Shown in pieces: positions 49,668 through 57,780 of a stretch of DNA of 64,000 bases. The notes beneath the pieces are model-generated. The model was not told the origin of the DNA. It made no database searches and saw only the letters and a list, made by a program, of their open reading frames with translations. Each line of letters opens with the position of its first letter. The stretch's first letter is position 1. Position numbers and translations under genes: made by a program. Source of the stretch: Massilia terrae (GTDB lineage: Bacteria > Pseudomonadota > Gammaproteobacteria > Burkholderiales > Burkholderiaceae_D); assembly GCF_024753145.1 (NCBI RefSeq), contig NZ_JANUGU010000004.1:420040-484039 (forward strand). Reading direction: 5' to 3'.

Positions 49668-49736
49668 CTACTCCACCGCCTGACGGCTGGAATGGCTAAA
49701 GTGAAAATACCAGGTAAATACGAACAGGCCGCGCAT
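49668..49736 (-). CDS. Aromatic-rich leader peptide of aroG (attenuation peptide)
   Basis: A 22-codon reading frame, MRGLFVFTWYFHFS followed by HSSRQAVE and TAG, lies upstream of aroG. GAGG stands six bases before its ATG, a strong ribosome binding site. Residues 5, 7, 9, 10, 11 and 13 are F, F, W, Y, F and F, so all three aromatic amino acids are sampled. Ribosome stalling on these codons when aromatic aminoacyl-tRNA is scarce would let the antiterminator form and allow aroG transcription. It is too short for ordinary gene finding. The combination of promoter, leader and terminator makes chance unlikely. Confidence 0.85.
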   Translation of the reverse strand: MRGLFVFTWYFHFSHSSRQAVE

Positions 49737-49759
49737 GGGTTTCCTCAATGGTTCAAACG

Positions 49760-49789
49760 ACTATACCCCCAAGTTGCGCAACTTGGCAA
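49760..49789 (-). promoter_or_regulatory. aroG promoter with an 18-bp palindrome in the spacer
   Basis: On the minus strand TTGCCA (49789-49784), an 18-base spacer and TATAGT (49765-49760). Each box differs from consensus in one base. The predicted start near 49753 gives about 17 bases before the leader ATG. The spacer contains the perfect palindrome CCAAGTTGCGCAACTTGG (49769-49786), a likely operator. Confidence 0.8.
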
Positions 49790-49806
49790 GCCCGGACCGC
49801 GATTTG

Positions 49807-51906
49807 TCAAGGGGCGGCCCTGCGTTCGCTGCCGCGCACCTCGAAGCGCACGGTGGCGCCGGGCGTGCCGGCGGCGTCCACCAGCTCCAGTTTGTGCTCG
49901 CCGATGCGCGGGCGCCACGCATAGCTTTCGGCCGCCCCGCCGAGTACTTCGCCGTCGAGGCGGAACGACAGCCCGGCCCCGGCCTGCGCCTGGAACAGCA
50001 CGCGCTCGCGCGCCTCCGGGATATCGGGATCGACCGCCAGGATGCTGCCGTCGACCGGGTAGACGATGTCGGGCAGCCGCGCGCCGGGCGGCACCAGTTC
50101 GACGCGGGCGATTTCGGTGCCGCGCACGAACCACTCGGCGCGCTCCGGCTCGACCGCCGGGCGGAAGGCCACGGTTTGCCGCAGCAGGCCTGGTGGCGCG
50201 GCGGGCGCCCTGCCCGGCCGGCCGCGATGCAGATAGTCCATCACGTCGCGCCACACCGGCGCCGCGCCCGACACGCCGGACACGTCCCACATCGGCTGGC
50301 CGTCAAAATTGCCGACCCAGACGCCGACTGTGTAGCGGTCCGAGAAGCCGACGCACCAATTGTCGCGCATGTCCTTGCTGGTACCGGTCTTCACCGCCGC
50401 CCAGAAGCCGGTGGCCAGTTCGTTCGACAGGCCGAAGGTGACGCTGCGCGCGCCGCGGTCGGAAAGGATGTCGGCCACGATGAAGCTGGCGCGCGGATCA
50501 AGCAGGCGGCGCTTCGCTTCCGGCGCGCGCGAACGCAGGGTGACGCTGCCGGCCGCGCCGCCGTTGGCCAGCGTGCGATAGGCATTGGTCAGCGCCAGCA
50601 GCGACACGTCGCCCGAGCCCAGCGCCAGCGAGTAGCCGTAGAAGTTCGCGGATTCGGTCAGGCTGTCGATGCCCAGCTCGCGCAGGCGCTCGTAGAAGCG
50701 GTCCAGCCCCGTCAGCATGAGCGTGCGCACCGCCGGCACGTTGAGCGAGCTGGCCAGGCTGGTGCGCACGCTGGTGTAGCCCTTGAAGCCCTTGTCGTAG
50801 TTCTGCGGGACGTACAGGCCGCCGCTGCCGGCCGCGATGTCGACCGGGCTGTCGTCCAGCAGCGAGGCGGCGGTCAGCAGGCCGCGCTCGATCGCCAGTT
50901 GGTACAGGAAGGGCTTGAGCGTGGAGCCGGCCTGGCGCAGCGCGGTCACGCCATCGACCTCGCTGCCGCCGGCATTGCCGACCCAGGCCAGGATCTCGCC
51001 GCTGGCGTTGTCGATGACCAGCACCGCGCCCTGGCCCACATTGCGCTCCGCCAGTTCGGCCAGGTGCCGGTGCAGGGCCTCGCCGGCGAAACGCTGCAGG
51101 CTGGCGTCGAGCGTGCTTTTCACCGGGCCGGCGCCCGTGCCCAGCAGCTTGCGCGCGATCGCCTGCGAAGGCTGCAGCACCGCCTGCTCGCCCGGACGGC
51201 CGAGCGCCACCTCGGCCTGCCAGGTGACGGCGGCGCAGTCGTCGGCTGACCGGATCTCGCGCGCCAGCGCGCAGGCGCGGGCCGCCACGGTACGCACCGG
51301 GGCGCCGGGCGCGCGCAGCAGGCTGGCAAGGATCGCGGCCTCGCTGCGCGTCAGGCCGGACGGCGCCTTGCCGAACAGGCCTTGCGAGGCCGCGCCGATG
51401 CCGACCAGCTCGCCGCGCCAGCCGACCAGGTTCAAATACGCTTCGAGGATCTGCTGCTTGCTCCAGCCGGCCTCCAGTTCGCGCGCGGCGAATGCCTGCT
51501 TCAGTTTCTGGGCCATGCTGCGGCCGTCGCCCGATGCGCGCAGGGACGGATCGAGCAAGGCCGCCAGCTGCATGGTGATGGTCGAGGCGCCGCGCGGCCG
51601 GCTGCGGAACAGGTTGTCCCACGCGGCCTGGCCCGCGGCTTTGAGGTCGATGCCGCCGTGCTCCATGAAGCGCTGGTCCTCGGCCTGCATCACCGCCATG
51701 CCCAGCGCCGGCGAGATATCGGCCAGCGGCACCCAAGCCGTCCGCCGCGCGTGCAGGTCGATGCGCACCGATTCGATCGGCTGGCCGTGACGGTCGAGCA
51801 GCTGCGCATCGGACGCGCGGTAGGCGGCCTTCACTTCGGCCGGCGTGGGCAGCACCGCACAGGCGGCACGCGCCACCAGCAGCGCGAGGAGCAGCCAGCG
51901 TTTCAT
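49807..51906 (-). CDS. pbpC: Penicillin-binding protein 1C
   Basis: The 699-residue bifunctional enzyme starts with a signal/anchor helix. The glycosyltransferase domain (family 51) has the catalytic glutamate E76 in MQAEDQRFMEHGGIDL and the block GASTITMQLAALLDP. The transpeptidase domain shows S328-T-L-K331 in RQAGSTLKPF, SLN in ASSLNVPAV and KTGTS in AAVKTGTSKDM. The C-terminal 100 residues form the BiPBP_C domain (RLPDIVYPVDGSILAVDPDI) typical of PBP1C. Its ATG shares one base with the stop of the alpha-2-macroglobulin gene (TGATG), so the two are translated together, as yfhM-pbpC in E. coli. Confidence 0.95.
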   Translation of the reverse strand: MKRWLLLALLVARAACAVLPTPAEVKAAYRASDAQLLDRHGQPIESVRIDLHARRTAWVPLADISPALGMAVMQAEDQRFMEHGGIDLKAAGQAAWDNLFRSRPRGASTITMQLAALLDPSLRASGDGRSMAQKLKQAFAARELEAGWSKQQILEAYLNLVGWRGELVGIGAASQGLFGKAPSGLTRSEAAILASLLRAPGAPVRTVAARACALAREIRSADDCAAVTWQAEVALGRPGEQAVLQPSQAIARKLLGTGAGPVKSTLDASLQRFAGEALHRHLAELAERNVGQGAVLVIDNASGEILAWVGNAGGSEVDGVTALRQAGSTLKPFLYQLAIERGLLTAASLLDDSPVDIAAGSGGLYVPQNYDKGFKGYTSVRTSLASSLNVPAVRTLMLTGLDRFYERLRELGIDSLTESANFYGYSLALGSGDVSLLALTNAYRTLANGGAAGSVTLRSRAPEAKRRLLDPRASFIVADILSDRGARSVTFGLSNELATGFWAAVKTGTSKDMRDNWCVGFSDRYTVGVWVGNFDGQPMWDVSGVSGAAPVWRDVMDYLHRGRPGRAPAAPPGLLRQTVAFRPAVEPERAEWFVRGTEIARVELVPPGARLPDIVYPVDGSILAVDPDIPEARERVLFQAQAGAGLSFRLDGEVLGGAAESYAWRPRIGEHKLELVDAAGTPGATVRFEVRGSERRAAP

Positions 51907-54900
51907 CAGCGTCCCACCGCCACCGCCGCGTTGGGCAGTTCGCCGAACATCTCGGGGCTGTACATCGCCTCGACGCGCGTCGGCGGCAGGCTGAAACGGC
52001 CTTCGTTATTCAGGCGCACCGTGTACTCCACGCTCCACTTCCCCTTCGGGACGAACTCGTAGTAGGCGCGGAACACGTCGGCCTTACGCTCGATGAAGTC
52101 CGGCTGCACCCAGCCGCGCTGGCGCTCGCCGCTGACGGCAATCTGCGCATCGCGCGCGAGACCGGTGCCGAGGATGCTGGCGCTGGCCGGGATCGGGTCG
52201 CTCACCACCACCCAGCTCATGTCGGACTGCGCTTCCACATCCAGGTGCACACGGTAGATATCGCCGCGCTTCCACACGCCGGCGGACTGCTGCTCGACCG
52301 GCGTGACGGTGCGCGTGATGCGGTAGCCCGAGGACAACGGCGCGTTCAAAGGGATCGCCGCCCTGCTCTGCACCGTCACCCACGGCTTGCCCGTGCCCTC
52401 GTGGCTGAGCGTGAGTTCGGCCGCGCGCGCGGGCCACGGCAGCAGCGTTGCGCCGGGCACCTGCACGCTGCGTTGCTGGCCGCCGAGGGCCGCGCTGCTC
52501 TTGCCGGTCACCGGCACCGATTCGAACTTGTCCGAGAACCTCTCCAGCGCCAGGACACCCCAGGCGTTGGCGACGGTGGTGCGCCAGTGGCCATGCTGCT
52601 GGCGTCCCAGCGCGCCACGCGCCAGCCGGCCCATGTCCGTCTTCCACGAAGGATTGTCCAGCAGCGCCAGCAGCAAGCGGTTGGCGTTGACGTCGGGCGA
52701 GGCCATCAGCCACCACCAGTCATCGCTGCGCTCGGTCGAGAATCCCATGGTCGTGCCCTGCAGGTTCAAGCGCGCACGCAGGATGGTCTCGGCCTGCGCC
52801 AGCCGTTGCGCGCGGTCGCGGATCGCGGGCGAGCGTTGCAGGACCAAATACCAGTCGATCACCGCCGACGTCGGCCACAAGTCGGGCGCGATCTCGAACG
52901 ATTCGACCAGCTCCGGCCGCACCGGCCGCGTGCGCGACAACGCTTCCAGCGCGGCGAGCTTGCGCACCGATAGTTCGCCGGTCGCCAATCCCGAGCCGCG
53001 CGTGATCCTGCCCTGCACGAAACCGAGCAGCGCCGCTTCCATCCTTGCCCGCGCCTCGGGCGGCACCGCGTAGCCGGCCTCCTTCGACACCGACAGCAGG
53101 TAGGCGGTCAGACTGTCGCTGCCCTGGTCCATGGTGGAGAAGTACTTGGCCATCCCATCGCCATCGAGCAGCGTCGGCAGGGTCGCCATCACCGCGTCCC
53201 AGCGCTCTGGATCGCGCAGCGCGACCGCCTGCGACACGCGCTGTTCGAGGCAGATGTAGGGATACGCTTGCATGTACTCGCGCACGCCAGGCAGCTCGCC
53301 GCCGAGCTTGGGGCTGAAGCTCGCCTCGATGCCGCCATGGCCCGGCAGCGCATCGGCGGGCCGTTCCACCGTCATCGACTGCTTGCCATCGAGCTGCAGC
53401 AGCGTGGCCTGCAGGGTGCGGGTCGGCACCGCCGCCTCGACCTTCTGCGTGATGCGTACGCGGTCGCGCGCATCGCCGGCCACCGCCGTGACGTCCCACT
53501 GCAAGCTCGAGGCCTGCGGCACGCTGATGTCCCAGCCGGCTTCCTGCGCCTGGCCCGGCGCCAGCGTGATCGCCTGTTCCGGCAGCACCTGCGCGCGGCC
53601 CTTGTCGGCACTGAACTGCGCGCCGAACTGCACCTGCAGGGCCGCGTCGGTGGTATTGCGCAGCGTGAAGCCGGCGTGCAGGCGGTCGCCTTCGCGCACC
53701 AGCTTGGGCAGGCCGGCCATCAGCATCAGGTCCTGCGTGCTGCGGATATCCACCTGGCCGGTGCCGAACATGCCGCTACCGGCGCTGGCGATGGCGACGA
53801 TGCGGAAGCTCGTGAGAGAATCGTTCAGCGGCACCTGCACCGAGGCCTCGCCATTCGCGTCCAACGTCACCTTGCCCTGCCACAGCAGCAATGTCTCGAA
53901 CAGTTCGCGCGCCTGGCCGCGGCCGCCGCCACCGCCGTGCGGCACCGCCTTGCGGCCGAAGTGGCGCTTGCCGACCACCTGCATCTGCGCGGTGGCGGTC
54001 TGCACCTGCAGGCTGCGCGGATTCATCATGATCGACAACAGGTTCCAGCTTTCGTTGGGCATCAGTTCAAGCAGGCCCGCATCCACCGCGGCAATGGCCA
54101 CCGCCGCGCCGGCGGGCGGCGCGCTGCCGTCTGGCCGCGCGACCTTGATCCTCACGCTCGCCCGTTCGCGCACCTTGTACACCGGCTTGTCCGTCTCGAC
54201 GCGCACCTTCAGTTCATGCTCGCCCCATCCGACCTTCACCGGCGCGATGCCGAGCTTGTAGGCAGGCTTGCCAAGATCGACCAGCGCCGTCGGCGCCACG
54301 CCGGCGACCCGGCCGCGCACCAGCAGTGCCGACACGAACACGTTCGGCGCGTAGTTGCCCTTCACCGGCAGCGTGATCACCGGATCCCTGGCGCTGATGC
54401 GGCGCACGTAAGTGTCGAGGATGCCTTCGCGCTGCACCGTGACCAGCGCGGTCGCCTCGCGGAAGGGGCTGCGCACCTGGAAGCGCATCTGCTCGCCGGG
54501 CTCGTAGCGCTTCTTCTCGGGCAGCAGGTCGATGCGGTCGTTGTCGGTCACCTCGAACCAGTTGTCCTCGCGGGTGCCGGTCCATACGCTGGCATTGGTC
54601 ACGGACGCGCGCCCGTCCGCATCCTCGGCGCGCGCGCGCAGGATCAGGTTGCCGCTGGCGGGCGCCTTCACGTCGCACAGCAGCAGGCCACGGCTGTCGG
54701 TGAGGCCGGCGCAGGCTTCGCCGACGCGCTCGATCTTCGTCACGTTTTCATAGGCGTAGAAGCCGCCCACCAGGCGCCGCCGGTGCGAGAAATAGGAGCG
54801 CTTGAACACGTCCACGGTGGCCTTGGCGCCGCTGACCGGCTTGCCCGCCACATCCAGCACCGCGACCTGGAACTTGAGCTTGTCGCGCGCCTGCACCCAG

Positions 54901-57545
54901 CCGTCGGTGCGGATGCCAGCCACGTAGCGCGAAGGCCACAGCGGCACGCGGGCGGACACCGTTTGCGTCTCGCCGTTGGCGTCCTGGTAGGACAGCTCGG
55001 CCAGCAGCGCCTTCGGCTCGTCGCTGTGCGCCAGCTGGTCCACCAGCACGCGGGCGCCGCCGGCGCGGTCCAGCACCAGCTGGCGCGCACGCGGCGTCTC
55101 GCTGCCGGCCTTCTCGCCATCCTCGTTCCACTCGCCTTCCTCGTCGTCGAAAGTGGCGCCCGGCTTGACCGTGCCTTCCTTGACGTCGCCGGCGGCGAAC
55201 GCGAAATCCTCGTAGCCGCTGAAATTGACCGAGCGCTCGACCTGCATGGTGCGCAGGGTGACTGGCGCACCACCCGCCGGGCCGCCGGACAGGTAGCTCA
55301 CCTGCGCATCCAGCGTGACCGCGCCCGGCGCCACCTGCGGCTCTTTGGGCCCGGACACCGCGGCGCGCATGGTCGGCACACCGAACTGCTCGACGCGGAA
55401 CCGGCCGGAAGAACGATCGCCAATCATCACTTCGTACACGCCCAGCTTGGCGTCCGCCGGGATTTGCCACTCGCCATAGGCATTGCCGGCAGCGTCCCAG
55501 CGCAGCGCCTGTTCGATCTTCTCGCCACTGCCCTGGTGGACCAGGTAGGCCGTGCCGGGCTGCTGAATATCGTCTGTGACGAAGGCGAAACCAGCGCCGG
55601 TGTGGCGGCGCAGGAAGTGCTTCATATGGACCGTTTCGCCGGCGCGCAGCAGCGTGCGGTCGAACACGGTGGCGGCGATGCGGGTGTCGTCGAAGGGACT
55701 GCCGGTGGGCAGGTTGAAGCGCCAGGGCTCGATGCCGCGGTTCCAATCCGACAGCGTGAAGGTGAAGTCATCGCCCTTGCGCGCGCTGATGTAGTACTCG
55801 TCGGTCCACTTGCACACCGAAGGGGGCAGCTCGGCCGCGATGTGCGCGATGCCTTCGGCGTCGCTGGCGCCGCTCCAGACCTGCTGGCCCCGGCAATTGC
55901 GCACGACGACCTCGGCGCCGCCGACCGGCTGGCCCTTGTCCAGCGAGGTCACCCACACCAGCGAGGATTGCGCGCCGTGTTCGAAATGCGCCGTCATGTT
56001 CGTGACCAGCGCGGCGCTGCGCACATAGGCTGTCGTACCGGGCTTGTCGAGCGCCGCGCCCAGGCGCGGGCTGGCCAGTTCGACCACGTAGAAGCCGGGC
56101 CGCTTGAGCGGAATGCCGACCACTTCGAGGGCGCGCTTGCCGTTCGGCTTGGGCAGGCGGAAGCGCTGGGCGCCGGCGTCGTCCTGCAGCAGCGGCGTCT
56201 TCAGCTCCTTCTCGCGCGGGAAATCGAATGTCCAGCCGCCGCCTTCGCCGGACATTTTCTTGAGCCAGTCAATCACCTGTTGGTCCTGCCCGGCGCCCAG
56301 GCGCAGGCTCGATCCCGCCGTTTGCATGCGGCCCGCCAGCGACGGCTCGACGTTGCGTACCGTGACCGGCAGCATGCGGTCGCCTTTCGCTTCGATGATG
56401 CCGAACGGCGCCGCGAACTTGACCAGCGGCGGCTGTTCATCGGTGCGCATCTCCATCGGGAAGCGGGCCGCGTTGACGAGGGTGCGGCCGGCGTCGTCCT
56501 TCAGTCCCGGCGGCAGATGCAGCTTGAGGCTGGCGCGTTCCGGGAACGGGCCTTCGAAGCGCACCATGTTGACGAATTCTTCGTTCTTCTCAAAGCGCTC
56601 GAATTGGGCCTTGAAGCGTTTGCCGCCGGGCGCCTGTACGTAAGCTGCGGCCGCATCATGCGCCGCCACCGGTGCCGAGAACGTCAACCGGATCGGCATG
56701 AAGGGAATGCACCCGCCCTTGGCGTGCAGGCGATCGCAGCTAGCCTTGGCGCTGAAGTCGGGCCGCGTGTGGAAGGCCAGCTTGTGCTCGCGCGCGGTGG
56801 CCATGCCGTTGTCGGCCGCAATGCCGGCGCCCCAGACCAGGGTGACGTCGCGGTCGGCCGGCAGGGTGCGGCGGCATTGCAGGACCTGCACCGGCAGCTT
56901 GTCCTTGGCGTGGTTGCGCATCGTGGCTTTGGCGCGCCAGACCACGCCGTGCGCCCTGAAATAGACCTCCAGGTAGCGGTCGAGCAGGTCGCGGCGCAGC
57001 GCGAGGTAGCGTTCGCGCTCCTCGCCCGTGATCACGCGCACGCCGATCTTTTCGTTGACGCCGTCGGCGCTGCACCATGCGTTGGCGGCCACCGTGTCTG
57101 CGCGCGGCACGGCGTCGAGCATCAGCATGAAAACCTGCTGCTCGTCGATATTGCCGGCGCCCTCGCGCGGCAGGCTTTGCACCACCTGCGGGCCGCCGGT
57201 GGACAGGGAGAACGTGCGCTCGCCCGCCAGCGGCGCGCCGGCCAGGTCATGCGCATCCTCCTTCAGCGTGAAGCGGCATGCCACCGCACCCGGCAGCGCG
57301 CGATCGAAATCGTAGCTCCAGATGCTGCCGTCGACCCAGCGTCCGTGACCCGGCACGGCGCAATCGACCGAGAACGGGTCGGCCGCGCGCAGGTCTCCGA
57401 ACGCCACCATCTGCGTTGAAAAACGGGCGGTCACCTGCCGCACCTGCTTGACCACGCCTTGCGGCGAGAACTGCTGCACCATCGGCGCGGCCACGGCGGC
57501 CCCGCACAACAACATCAGCGACATCGTGTAGAGCAAGCGGCGCAT
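51906..57545 (-). CDS. Bacterial alpha-2-macroglobulin with thioester motif
   Basis: The 1879-residue periplasmic protein has a signal peptide (MRRLLYTMSLMLLCGAAVAA) without a lipobox, unlike the lipoprotein YfhM of E. coli. Macroglobulin-like beta domains fill the first 1100 residues. A glycine- and arginine-rich stretch (about 1195-1215, HGGGGGRGQAR) may be the bait region. The thioester site C1432-L-E-Q1435 is intact in YPYICLEQRVSQ, followed by the helical thioester domain and receptor-binding-like domain. It is thought to trap attacking proteases when the envelope is breached, with PBP1C repairing peptidoglycan. The ATG at 57545 has GGAG five bases upstream; the frame is open 53 codons further. 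Confidence 0.94.
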   Translation of the reverse strand: MRRLLYTMSLMLLCGAAVAAPMVQQFSPQGVVKQVRQVTARFSTQMVAFGDLRAADPFSVDCAVPGHGRWVDGSIWSYDFDRALPGAVACRFTLKEDAHDLAGAPLAGERTFSLSTGGPQVVQSLPREGAGNIDEQQVFMLMLDAVPRADTVAANAWCSADGVNEKIGVRVITGEERERYLALRRDLLDRYLEVYFRAHGVVWRAKATMRNHAKDKLPVQVLQCRRTLPADRDVTLVWGAGIAADNGMATAREHKLAFHTRPDFSAKASCDRLHAKGGCIPFMPIRLTFSAPVAAHDAAAAYVQAPGGKRFKAQFERFEKNEEFVNMVRFEGPFPERASLKLHLPPGLKDDAGRTLVNAARFPMEMRTDEQPPLVKFAAPFGIIEAKGDRMLPVTVRNVEPSLAGRMQTAGSSLRLGAGQDQQVIDWLKKMSGEGGGWTFDFPREKELKTPLLQDDAGAQRFRLPKPNGKRALEVVGIPLKRPGFYVVELASPRLGAALDKPGTTAYVRSAALVTNMTAHFEHGAQSSLVWVTSLDKGQPVGGAEVVVRNCRGQQVWSGASDAEGIAHIAAELPPSVCKWTDEYYISARKGDDFTFTLSDWNRGIEPWRFNLPTGSPFDDTRIAATVFDRTLLRAGETVHMKHFLRRHTGAGFAFVTDDIQQPGTAYLVHQGSGEKIEQALRWDAAGNAYGEWQIPADAKLGVYEVMIGDRSSGRFRVEQFGVPTMRAAVSGPKEPQVAPGAVTLDAQVSYLSGGPAGGAPVTLRTMQVERSVNFSGYEDFAFAAGDVKEGTVKPGATFDDEEGEWNEDGEKAGSETPRARQLVLDRAGGARVLVDQLAHSDEPKALLAELSYQDANGETQTVSARVPLWPSRYVAGIRTDGWVQARDKLKFQVAVLDVAGKPVSGAKATVDVFKRSYFSHRRRLVGGFYAYENVTKIERVGEACAGLTDSRGLLLCDVKAPASGNLILRARAEDADGRASVTNASVWTGTREDNWFEVTDNDRIDLLPEKKRYEPGEQMRFQVRSPFREATALVTVQREGILDTYVRRISARDPVITLPVKGNYAPNVFVSALLVRGRVAGVAPTALVDLGKPAYKLGIAPVKVGWGEHELKVRVETDKPVYKVRERASVRIKVARPDGSAPPAGAAVAIAAVDAGLLELMPNESWNLLSIMMNPRSLQVQTATAQMQVVGKRHFGRKAVPHGGGGGRGQARELFETLLLWQGKVTLDANGEASVQVPLNDSLTSFRIVAIASAGSGMFGTGQVDIRSTQDLMLMAGLPKLVREGDRLHAGFTLRNTTDAALQVQFGAQFSADKGRAQVLPEQAITLAPGQAQEAGWDISVPQASSLQWDVTAVAGDARDRVRITQKVEAAVPTRTLQATLLQLDGKQSMTVERPADALPGHGGIEASFSPKLGGELPGVREYMQAYPYICLEQRVSQAVALRDPERWDAVMATLPTLLDGDGMAKYFSTMDQGSDSLTAYLLSVSKEAGYAVPPEARARMEAALLGFVQGRITRGSGLATGELSVRKLAALEALSRTRPVRPELVESFEIAPDLWPTSAVIDWYLVLQRSPAIRDRAQRLAQAETILRARLNLQGTTMGFSTERSDDWWWLMASPDVNANRLLLALLDNPSWKTDMGRLARGALGRQQHGHWRTTVANAWGVLALERFSDKFESVPVTGKSSAALGGQQRSVQVPGATLLPWPARAAELTLSHEGTGKPWVTVQSRAAIPLNAPLSSGYRITRTVTPVEQQSAGVWKRGDIYRVHLDVEAQSDMSWVVVSDPIPASASILGTGLARDAQIAVSGERQRGWVQPDFIERKADVFRAYYEFVPKGKWSVEYTVRLNNEGRFSLPPTRVEAMYSPEMFGELPNAAVAVGR

Positions 57546-57780
57546 AGGTTCTCCATCGCCCGGATGGGCATTCAGAGAATTGTTACAAGGGCAACTAACT
57601 GTGTCAACTGGCTGATCAGCTAGCGGTGTGCGTCGCCGAAGCGGCAGCGAGCTTTCGGCGACCGGTTGCGACAAGCCCACAGCGATCCCACGCGAACTGT
57701 TCACGCTTGAGAGATATCAGACCGCCACGGGGCGCGGGTGCAAGAGTCGCATCATCCACTACCACACATGGAGTCTGGAC

